Source: JAAUTG01 sp964458705
Lineage (GTDB): Bacteria > Bacteroidota > Bacteroidia > Chitinophagales > Saprospiraceae
Reading direction: 5' to 3'
Assembly (NCBI GenBank): GCA_964458705.1
Contig: CAYWKD010000002.1
Coordinates: 77,247 to 141,246 of the forward strand
Length of the DNA stretch: 64,000 bases
This document shows positions 53,414 through 61,056 of the stretch, in pieces. Position numbers and translations under genes: made by a program. Position 1 is the first letter of the stretch. Each line of letters opens with the position of its first letter. The notes below the pieces were generated by a model. It saw only the letters and a list, made by a program, of their open reading frames with translations. It was not told where the DNA came from and made no database searches.

Positions 53414-54688
53414 TTACTTTGCTAATCGAATACCGGTGAACTGCCATCTTTTATCAGCATGAAAAAAATTGCGATAGGTCGGGCGAATATGCGAAATTGG
53501 AGTAGCGCAGGAACCGCCACGCAGCACCATTTGATTAACCATGAATTTTCCATTGTACTCTCCCAGTGCTCCTTCAAAGCGAGGATAATTGGGATAGGGC
53601 AAATAGGCACTTGCAGTCCATTCCCAGACTTGTCCAAGCATTTGATAGTCTTTGGCAGAATTGGAAGCCGTTGGGTGGAAAGTTTTTGACTCTACGAAGT
53701 TGCCATTCTCTGAGAGCTTTCCACATAGTTTTTTACAAGCCGCTTCCCATTCAAATTCTGTTGCTAGGCGCATACCTTTCCATTCTGCATAAGCATTCGC
53801 TTCGTAGTAACTGATGTGCGTTACGGGTTCGTGAGGATTTACTTTTTCCAAGCCTCTTAGCGTGTAATGATACCATTCTTCATCTAGCTTGTACCAATAG
53901 AGCGGTGCTTTCACTTCTAACTTTCTCGCCCACTCGATGCCTTCCATCAGCCAGAACTCAAAATTTTCGTAGCCTCCAGCCTTCATGAATTCGAGATATT
54001 CTCCATTTGTTACTAAGCGGTCTGCAATTTCAAAATCATGCAGATAGACTTTGTGTCGGCTCTTTTCATTATCCCAGCAGAACGCTTTGCCATCATATCC
54101 AACCTCATAAACACCTTCTCCAAACTGCAAGAAGTGCATTGTTCTGCTTTTGGTGGAATGATGTATTTTGTTCTGATAAACAGGATAAAGCGGATTATTA
54201 CCTAATATATATTTCAAGTCAGTTACTAACAATTCCTGATGCTGCTGCTCATGCTGCAATCCGACTTCTATCAGATGTGCAAGACTTTTCGTATCTATCT
54301 TGTACTGTTTTAAAAAAGCAAGCATTTGCTCATCTACATATTTTCTATACGCTAGTACGTCTGCTACGGATGGGCGCGTCATATTGCCTCGATGGCTTCT
54401 ATTAATGCGCTCACCTTGACTTTCGTAGTAGCTATTGAAAAAATAATTATACTTTTCGTTATACAATTGATAATCAGTTATATAAGCAGCTAGTATGAAA
54501 TTCTCGAAGAACCAAGATGTATGCCCTAAGTGCCATTTTGGAGGACTCACATCTACGATAGGTTGCACAACATAATCTTCTGGTTGTAAGGGCTTACAAA
54601 GTTCAACAGATTGATTGCGGACTTGCTGAAATCGCTCTGCTAAATGCGATAGTGTCCCTTCCAACGCTAGTACGGGTGATGTTAACAT
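53414..54688 (-). CDS. egtB: Ergothioneine biosynthesis protein EgtB (hercynine sulfoxide synthase)
   Basis: This 424-residue protein has an N-terminal DinB-like iron-binding domain with His53/His56 in WHLGHTSWFFE and the HEQQH motif at 146-150. A C-terminal FGE-sulfatase domain ends VLRGGSCATPISHIRPTYRN. EgtB couples hercynine to a thiol donor with O2 and non-heme iron. No egtA, egtC or egtE is present, so the thiol may be cysteine rather than gamma-glutamylcysteine; that is inference. OvoA is excluded because there is no C-terminal methyltransferase domain. A lone -7-like box on the minus strand lies about 90 bases upstream (54784-54777). Confidence 0.92.
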   Translation of the reverse strand: MLTSPVLALEGTLSHLAERFQQVRNQSVELCKPLQPEDYVVQPIVDVSPPKWHLGHTSWFFENFILAAYITDYQLYNEKYNYFFNSYYESQGERINRSHRGNMTRPSVADVLAYRKYVDEQMLAFLKQYKIDTKSLAHLIEVGLQHEQQHQELLVTDLKYILGNNPLYPVYQNKIHHSTKSRTMHFLQFGEGVYEVGYDGKAFCWDNEKSRHKVYLHDFEIADRLVTNGEYLEFMKAGGYENFEFWLMEGIEWARKLEVKAPLYWYKLDEEWYHYTLRGLEKVNPHEPVTHISYYEANAYAEWKGMRLATEFEWEAACKKLCGKLSENGNFVESKTFHPTASNSAKDYQMLGQVWEWTASAYLPYPNYPRFEGALGEYNGKFMVNQMVLRGGSCATPISHIRPTYRNFFHADKRWQFTGIRLAK

Positions 54689-54981
54689 TATCTAGACTTC
54701 TTTAATTTAATATTTTTTATTTCAAGGATGCTTTATGATTAGCGAATGCTATTGATAGTGCGGTTGAAAAAGTAATCAAATTTACCTTTCCGAATAGTAA
54801 TATAAAAAATAAGGGTATTGTTCAAATTCATGCTTAATATCAGACTTTTAAAGGTCAAACCCTACGGTGAGTTGTTCATCAATAAATTGAATAAAATATG
54901 CAAATCCAAGCACATGAAAAGATAGGAACACAAATCGAGTACCCTCCATCCACACTCAAGTTTCGAGCATTTAGTTAGTTA

Positions 54982-56430
54982 TCAGTTTGCTAATTTCTCT
55001 GTTAGCAACTCTTTTGCTTGTTTAGGATTAGCCTTACCTTTTGAGGCTTTCATGAGTTCACCCATAAAAAAGCCCAACAATCCTTTTTTACCTTTTTGGT
55101 AGGCTTTTACCTTATCCGGATAATCTAACAGCATTTTGTCTATCACCTCAACTAAAAAATTAGAATCATTGGATTGCAACAAATTTAACTGTGCTGCTAA
55201 CTCCAGCGGTGCAACGTCAGGTTGTTCAACTAAAGCTGGAAATATTTGGCTATAAGCTATACTACTACTGACTTTGCCATTTTTAATTAGCTCGATAAAC
55301 TCAGCCAGTTGTTGTTTAGTAACTAGAAAATCAGACCAATCCATTTCAGATCCTCTTAGGAAAGGCAACACCTTATTGATGATTAGATTAGCTGCTGCTT
55401 TGTAGTGAGTCGTTGCTTGGCATAAGTCATTGAAGAAGAGAGCAGTTGCCTTTTCTTCTGTCAAAATAGCCGTATCATAAGCGGAGAGCTTGTACTGGCT
55501 TGTGAAGGTGTCGAACAACTCATTCGGCAAGGGTGGAATTGTTTTTCTAATTTGCTCAATATATTCTTCTGTCAGTATGATAGGAGGTAAATCGGGTTCA
55601 GGAAAATAGCGATAATCGTGTGCATTTTCTTTTGTGCGAAGCGGCGATGTTTTTCCCGTAGTTGGATCAAAGTTTAGGGTTTGCTGCTGCACTTTTCCAC
55701 CCTTCTCAATGAGATTAATTTGTCGTTTTACTTCGTAATTGATGGCTTGCCGAGCAAAGCGCATAGAGTTTAAATTCTTAACTTCGCAGCGTTTTCCGTA
55801 CGTTTTTGATCCTTTTAGACGTACCGAGATATTGCAATCACAGCGCAGTGAGCCTTGCTCCATATTGCCATCGGATACTTCTAAATAACGTACCAACTGT
55901 CGCATGGTGGACATAAACGCATCTACTTCATCTGCAGAACGCAAGTCGGGTTCCGACACAATTTCCAAAAGAGGCGTACCTGCCCGATTTAAGTCAATCA
56001 TTGAATATTTAGCATCCAAATCGTGAATGGATTTTCCTGCATCCTCTTCCATGTGGATATGATGGATTCGGATATTTTTTACCTCGTCATTTATACGAAT
56101 CTGAACACTTCCGCCTACACAGATTGGTAATCTATCTTGTGTAGTTTGAAATCCTTTGGGTAAATCTGCATAAAAGTAATTCTTGCGATCAAAGCGATTT
56201 TCAAGATTGATGCTACATCCCAAAGCCAAGCCTAAACGAACAGCAAACTGAATTTGCTTGGCATTAACTTTAGGCAGCGTTCCGGGATAAGCTAAAGAAA
56301 TTGGACTGATATGGGTGTTGGGTTCAGCACCAAAAGTGATGTCATCTCCACAAAAGGCTTTGCTTGCTGTTGCAAGTTGTACGTGTGTTTCTAAACCTAT
56401 AACTGTTTCGTACTTATCGTAAATAGACAT
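54982..56430 (-). CDS. gatB: Asp-tRNA(Asn)/Glu-tRNA(Gln) amidotransferase subunit B
   Basis: From the ATG at 56430 this is a 482-residue protein; upstream in-frame residues are not conserved. It begins YETVIGLETHVQLAT and has CGDDITFGAEPNTHISPISL, NRFDRKNYFYADLPKGFQ and the C-terminal GatB/YqeY domain with tail (GFFMGELMKASKGKANP). GatB, with GatA and GatC, amidates misacylated tRNAs to make Gln-tRNA(Gln). gatA and gatC are not in the window, which is usual for Bacteroidota. It is transcribed from the consensus promoter at 56471-56502. Confidence 0.95.
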   Translation of the reverse strand: MSIYDKYETVIGLETHVQLATASKAFCGDDITFGAEPNTHISPISLAYPGTLPKVNAKQIQFAVRLGLALGCSINLENRFDRKNYFYADLPKGFQTTQDRLPICVGGSVQIRINDEVKNIRIHHIHMEEDAGKSIHDLDAKYSMIDLNRAGTPLLEIVSEPDLRSADEVDAFMSTMRQLVRYLEVSDGNMEQGSLRCDCNISVRLKGSKTYGKRCEVKNLNSMRFARQAINYEVKRQINLIEKGGKVQQQTLNFDPTTGKTSPLRTKENAHDYRYFPEPDLPPIILTEEYIEQIRKTIPPLPNELFDTFTSQYKLSAYDTAILTEEKATALFFNDLCQATTHYKAAANLIINKVLPFLRGSEMDWSDFLVTKQQLAEFIELIKNGKVSSSIAYSQIFPALVEQPDVAPLELAAQLNLLQSNDSNFLVEVIDKMLLDYPDKVKAYQKGKKGLLGFFMGELMKASKGKANPKQAKELLTEKLAN

Positions 56431-56748
56431 ATTTTTTCCTAAATCTATGAGTTTTTTAACTAGCAACAATCAAAGTTATGATCTTGTACTTCTATTTTCA
56501 AAATTCCTTGTACTAAAACGTACTGATTTGGTCTTAGCATCGTTTTTAATCTAACCACACACACATTTCTGTATATCCTTTTGTTAATTTAGTTACTTGA
56601 AATCAAAACCTCCAGTTTTTTTTTAGATGTATTTTGTTTGGCTTGTGATGTTTTCAAGAAAAGTGAGTTCATGTATTCGCAATGTCTTGGAAAAATTAAA
56701 CTTATCTATTTTCATATTAGCATTAAATTATCATCAAAAATTAGGATC
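56431..56748. other. 318-base divergent region between gatB and the M4 peptidase
   Basis: Contains the gatB promoter (below). No equally clear promoter was found for the peptidase gene on the plus strand; TATTTTG/TTTTG stretches near 56580 and 56630 are the only hints. The reading frame remains open upstream of the chosen peptidase start, but codes for nothing signal-like. Confidence 0.55.
56471..56502 (-). promoter_or_regulatory. Consensus promoter of gatB
   Basis: On the minus strand TTTG (56502-56499) is followed after exactly 20 bases by TAACTTTG (56478-56471), a full match to the Bacteroidota consensus. Transcription would start near 56464, about 34 bases before the gatB ATG. Confidence 0.75.
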
Positions 56749-59700
56749 ATGAAACAATTCTTTATCACAATCTGCTTTTTGGCAATTGCTGTCGCTGGAA
56801 TGGCACAGTTTAAGCCTCATTTAGAAAAATTAGAAAATAAGAAGAACCCCGCCGTTACTTCAGGTTCATTACAGCTCACGAAAACTTTTGAGCCGATCAG
56901 CAGATTGGCTAGAGACATTTCTCCCAATTCAATAAGTTCTTCTTCGCATACGTTAGCGCATTTAGCAACAGGCGTGAAAGTGTTAAGAGATCAGCGTGGA
57001 ATGCCAATTTTTATCGAAGGAACACCTAGAAATATAGAATATACTAACAAAACGTCGAGCAAGACGATAGAAGAACAAGTTTTTGACTACCTCAGTGCAT
57101 TGCAAGAAACACTAAGAATTAAAGAGCCTAAAGAGGAGTTTAAAATTATTGATAAGCACGAAGATAAATTGGGCAATACTCATATAAGATTGCAGCAGGT
57201 ATTTCAATCCACAAAAGTATTTGGAGGCGAAATTGTGCTGCACCTCAAAGAAGATAAGGTCTATTTGATGAATGGTAACTACTACCCTACGCCAGCACTG
57301 GAAAACATCATTCCAAGCATACAGGAAAGCCGTGCCATTGAAATCGTCAAAGCAGCTATTGCAAAAGAAACAAATATTAAATTCCTTTCGGAAATGGAAC
57401 TGCAATTGCTAAGGCACGAACCATTAAAGATTGAACCAGTAACTTATCATAGAAATAGAGACATAGAAGCGGAGCAGTTAGCTTGGGCAGTTGATTTTGT
57501 TCCAAATTTAGCACATCACTTTACGGTGATTATAGATGCCCAAACAGGAACAATTTTAGATCAGTACAATCAGATTTGCCATTTGCATAGCCATGAGACA
57601 GGCGAAGAATTGTTAGATGGGCCTGCTGTGGCACAAGCGGTTGATCTAAAAGGAGTAACCCGAACCATCAACACTTATGAAGTAGGAGGAGATTACTTTT
57701 TGATTGATGCCACTAAGACCATGTTTAATCTAAGTCGTTCACAGATGCCCAACAATCCTGCTGGAGCAATCTGGACAATTGACGGGCAGAATGGCTCACC
57801 CCAAAGCGACAACTTTGAGATTATTCAAAATTTTTCGCCTAACAACAACTGGAATAATAATCCTACGGCTGTTTCTGCTCACTACAACGCTGAGGTAGCG
57901 TATGAATATTTCAGGAATACTTTTAATCGCAATTCCATTGATGGACAGGGCGGTACGATCGTTTCCATTATCAATATCACAGATGAAGACGGGCAGAGTT
58001 TTGGCAACGCTTTTTGGAGTGGAACAGCTATGTTTTATGGTAATGGTGATAATGCTTTTGAACCATTGGCAGGTGGCTTGGATGTTGCTGCTCACGAAAT
58101 GTCGCATGGTGTTATTCAAAATACGTCTAACCTTATTTATCAAGGAGAATCAGGTGCTTTAAATGAGTCTTTTGCAGATGTCTTTGGGGTACTAGTAGAT
58201 AGAGATGACTGGTTGATTGGGGAAGAAGTAGTGAAACGAGGAGTTTTTCGCTCAGGCGCATTGCGTAATATGCAAGATCCAAACAATGGTGGTCGCTCTT
58301 TGAATGACATTGGTTGGCAGCCGGCGAGTGTAAATGAACAATATTTCGGTCAAGAAGACAACGGTGGCGTACACATCAATAGCGGCATCACCAATCGTGC
58401 ATTTTACTTGATTGCTTCCAACATCGGCTTAGAAAAGGCAGAACAAATTTACTATCGTGCATTGACTACTTATTTGACGCGATCTGCTCAATTTGTGGAC
58501 GCACGACTATCTATTGTCCAGTCTGCTAAAGATTTGCACGGTGAAAATTCAAACGAAGTCTCTATTGCTAATCAAGCATTCGATGCAGTTGGAATTATTT
58601 TACAGGATAATGGCGGTAATACTGGTGGTGGTGGAAATAATCAAACTTCAACAGTGGACTGCGATATTGATGTCAATCCCGGAGAAGAGTTTATTGTCTT
58701 GACGGATGCTAACAATTCGGCACTTTATGTAGCTAGTCCTAACGGAGAAATCTTACAAAATCCACTTTTAAATGAAGCTATTTTGAGCAAACCAAGTGCC
58801 AGCGATGATGGCTCACTTATTGTTTGGGTAAGTGCAGATAAAACAATAAAGTATTTTGACTTCAATACGAATACTTCACAAGTGGTTCAAAATCAACCTA
58901 TTTGGCGTAATGTAGCAGTTTCAAAGGATGGCTTACGCTTGGCAGCTATTGGCAGCGATCTCAACACAGGGGAAGAACTAGTGCCACAAATTGTCATTTT
59001 CAATTTAGTTTCTGGTGAAGGCGTTATTTACGAATTAGCTAGAACGACAACAGCACAAGGTATTGCTACGGGTGAAATTGAATATGCGGATGCTTTGGAA
59101 TGGGACTATGACGGGGAGTCCTTGTATTTTGATTCCTTTAATTCCATCCAGAGTTCTTTTGGAAACGATATTGAGTTCTGGGACATTAGTATCATGAACG
59201 CTTGGAATAACGAAACCAATGATTTTGGTAGTGGCGGTGTGATTCCATTATTTCCTAATATAGCGGAAAATATATCTATTGGTAATCCTGTGTTGGCTAA
59301 AAACTCGCCTTGTGTTATGGCTTTTGACTATTTAGAAAGCGATGAATTTGGTCAGATTTCCTATGCCATCTTAGGCTATAACTTTGAAGAAGGTGATATT
59401 CAACTCATTAAAGAAACTTCAGATATTGCCTATCCTAACTATTCTGTGCAGGATGATGCCATTTTGTATGATGATTACGATTTCTTTGGTAATGTTACGC
59501 TATCTGTACAGCCATTAGGAAGTGATAAAATTCGCCCTACTGGTCAGTCTAGAGGACTAATTCAGGGTGGGAGCAAAGGAGTTTGGATAGGAACTGGGCA
59601 AAGAGTCCTAACTTCCACCAAGACAACTGATGTAAATGAAATTAATATTTACCCGACGCTTGCAAAAGATGAATTGACCATAAATTTACCCGATAATGTA

Positions 59701-59865
59701 CATCAATCCACCTTACGTATTTTTGATTTGCTAGGTAGGATGGTTCAATCGCAGTCTCTAACTGGCACTACTTCTGTTGCTATAACAAACCTGTCGAATG
59801 GCACTTACTTTTTGCAGCTAGAGATTAATGGTGAAATAACTACAAAAAAGATCGTGAAACAGTAA
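56749..59865 (+). CDS. Secreted M4 family metallopeptidase with beta-propeller-like region and type IX sorting tail
   Basis: From the ATG at 56749 this is a 1038-residue protein with signal peptide MKQFFITICFLAIAVAGMAQ. A propeptide (FTP/PepSY-like, about 45-245) is followed by the M4 catalytic domain: H449-E-M-S-H453 zinc motif, third ligand Glu473 (ALNESFADVFG) and His542 (GVHINSGITN). A Gly/Asn linker (about 621-632) joins a region with WD/TolB-like repeats (SASDDGSLIVWVSADKTIKY). The last about 75 residues (964-1038) form a Por-type C-terminal domain (NIYPTLAKDELTI ... IFDLLGRMVQ ... LSNGTYFL ... KKIVKQ). The protein should be exported through the type IX system. Confidence 0.92.
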   Translation: MKQFFITICFLAIAVAGMAQFKPHLEKLENKKNPAVTSGSLQLTKTFEPISRLARDISPNSISSSSHTLAHLATGVKVLRDQRGMPIFIEGTPRNIEYTNKTSSKTIEEQVFDYLSALQETLRIKEPKEEFKIIDKHEDKLGNTHIRLQQVFQSTKVFGGEIVLHLKEDKVYLMNGNYYPTPALENIIPSIQESRAIEIVKAAIAKETNIKFLSEMELQLLRHEPLKIEPVTYHRNRDIEAEQLAWAVDFVPNLAHHFTVIIDAQTGTILDQYNQICHLHSHETGEELLDGPAVAQAVDLKGVTRTINTYEVGGDYFLIDATKTMFNLSRSQMPNNPAGAIWTIDGQNGSPQSDNFEIIQNFSPNNNWNNNPTAVSAHYNAEVAYEYFRNTFNRNSIDGQGGTIVSIINITDEDGQSFGNAFWSGTAMFYGNGDNAFEPLAGGLDVAAHEMSHGVIQNTSNLIYQGESGALNESFADVFGVLVDRDDWLIGEEVVKRGVFRSGALRNMQDPNNGGRSLNDIGWQPASVNEQYFGQEDNGGVHINSGITNRAFYLIASNIGLEKAEQIYYRALTTYLTRSAQFVDARLSIVQSAKDLHGENSNEVSIANQAFDAVGIILQDNGGNTGGGGNNQTSTVDCDIDVNPGEEFIVLTDANNSALYVASPNGEILQNPLLNEAILSKPSASDDGSLIVWVSADKTIKYFDFNTNTSQVVQNQPIWRNVAVSKDGLRLAAIGSDLNTGEELVPQIVIFNLVSGEGVIYELARTTTAQGIATGEIEYADALEWDYDGESLYFDSFNSIQSSFGNDIEFWDISIMNAWNNETNDFGSGGVIPLFPNIAENISIGNPVLAKNSPCVMAFDYLESDEFGQISYAILGYNFEEGDIQLIKETSDIAYPNYSVQDDAILYDDYDFFGNVTLSVQPLGSDKIRPTGQSRGLIQGGSKGVWIGTGQRVLTSTKTTDVNEINIYPTLAKDELTINLPDNVHQSTLRIFDLLGRMVQSQSLTGTTSVAITNLSNGTYFLQLEINGEITTKKIVKQ

Positions 59866-59872
59866 TTTTGTG

Positions 59873-59907
59873 GGATGCTAGATGCTGGTGTCTGGCATCT
59901 AGCATCC
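59873..59907 (+). other. 13-bp perfect hairpin between the peptidase and heptosyltransferase-like genes
   Basis: GGATGCTAGATGC and GCATCTAGCATCC (59873-59885 with 59895-59907) form a perfect 13-bp stem around a 9-base loop. It starts eight bases after the peptidase stop and ends seven bases before the next ATG. No T-tract follows. Confidence 0.8.
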
Positions 59908-59913
59908 TATAAA

Positions 59914-60897
59914 ATGAAAGTACTTATCATCCGGTTTTCTTCTATTGGCGATATTGTTTTGACAACGCCCGTTATTCGTTGTTTGAAACTACAACCAAAT
60001 AGTGAAGTACACTACCTCACCAAAAAATCCTACCAAAGCATCTTGCAGCCTAATCCTTACATCGACAAGATTTACGGTATTGCGGAAAAAGTCTCGGAAG
60101 TTCTAGCTGATTTAAGAGCAGAAAAATATGACTATGTGATTGATCTGCACAGCAATATCAGAAGCCAGCAAGTTAAAATAGGACTTCGTACTCAAAGCAA
60201 AACATTTAACAAGATTAATTTTGCCAAATGGCTCATTGTCAATCTCAAAGTTGACCGCCTACCTGATGTGCACATTGTTGATCGTTACATGGAAACTATC
60301 AAATCGCTTGGCGTAAAAAATGACGGAGCAGGGTTAGATTATTTTATTCCAGAAAAAGACCAAATCAATTTAAGTAATCTCGATATTAATGAACCTTACA
60401 TCGCATTTGTAATCGGTGCAGCTCATGCTACCAAGCGATTACCGCAAGGCAAAATTGTAGAAATTTGTAGTCGGATAAAGCAACCTGTTATTTTACTAGG
60501 AGGACCTGCTGAAAAAGAAAAGGGGAATCAAATTGCTGAAAAAGCAGGCAATCATGTCTCGAACACTTGCGGAAAGATGAATTTACATCAATCGGCTGCT
60601 ATCGTTCAGCAAGCCCAAAAAGTTATCACTCATGATACTGGAATGATGCACATTGCAGCAGCTTTTCAGCAAACAATTATTTCTATCTGGGGCAACACGA
60701 TTCCCGCATTCGGCATGTATCCTTATTTTGGAAAGGGTAGCGGAATCAACCATACTATTGAAGTGCTAAAACTTAACTGCCGTCCTTGCTCCAAAATTGG
60801 ATATGCCAAATGTCCTAAGCAACACTTTAATTGTATGAATGAAATAGATATTCCTTCAATCCTCAAGCTCGTAAATACCGATGAAACAATTTGCTAA
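59914..60897 (+). CDS. Glycosyltransferase family 9 (heptosyltransferase-like)
   Basis: From the ATG at 59914 this is a 327-residue protein; an in-frame ATG at 59875 lies inside the hairpin and encodes an unconserved lead. It begins MKVLIIRFSSIGDIVLTTPV, the GT9 start, and has VITHDTGMMHIAAAF, the family's donor-binding motif. The closing LNCRPCSKIGYAKCP and HFNCM cysteine clusters are typical of WaaF-like proteins in Bacteroidota. It likely adds a sugar to lipopolysaccharide core; heptose is a guess. It is probably read through from the peptidase gene or from its own promoter. Confidence 0.85.
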   Translation: MKVLIIRFSSIGDIVLTTPVIRCLKLQPNSEVHYLTKKSYQSILQPNPYIDKIYGIAEKVSEVLADLRAEKYDYVIDLHSNIRSQQVKIGLRTQSKTFNKINFAKWLIVNLKVDRLPDVHIVDRYMETIKSLGVKNDGAGLDYFIPEKDQINLSNLDINEPYIAFVIGAAHATKRLPQGKIVEICSRIKQPVILLGGPAEKEKGNQIAEKAGNHVSNTCGKMNLHQSAAIVQQAQKVITHDTGMMHIAAAFQQTIISIWGNTIPAFGMYPYFGKGSGINHTIEVLKLNCRPCSKIGYAKCPKQHFNCMNEIDIPSILKLVNTDETIC

Positions 60898-60913
60898 ATT
60901 CAGTTTAAAAAAA

Positions 60914-60945
60914 TTGACTTTTTCCAACATACAAAAGTACATTTG
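60914..60945 (+). promoter_or_regulatory. Probable promoter of sucA
   Basis: TTG (60914-60916) is followed after 21 bases by TACATTTG (60938-60945), a close match to the Bacteroidota consensus. Transcription would start near 60952, leaving a leader of about 105 bases. Confidence 0.6.
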
Positions 60946-61056
60946 TAATGTTTTACTCAGAATTCAAAAGCTGAGAAAAGTGGTTCAATATCAATAGTTC
61001 AATCCCTTTCTTTCAGCAAACTATATTTTTAAAAGCAATATTATAGGCAAACCATC

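Noticed and set aside
53414..54688. Reading egtB as ovoA (ovothiol synthase)
   Set aside because: The protein ends after the FGE-sulfatase domain and lacks the C-terminal methyltransferase domain of OvoA; a separate egtD follows.
57796..58143. A 115-codon minus-strand open frame inside the M4 peptidase gene
   Set aside because: It covers the conserved HEMSH region in antisense and shows no signal or domain.
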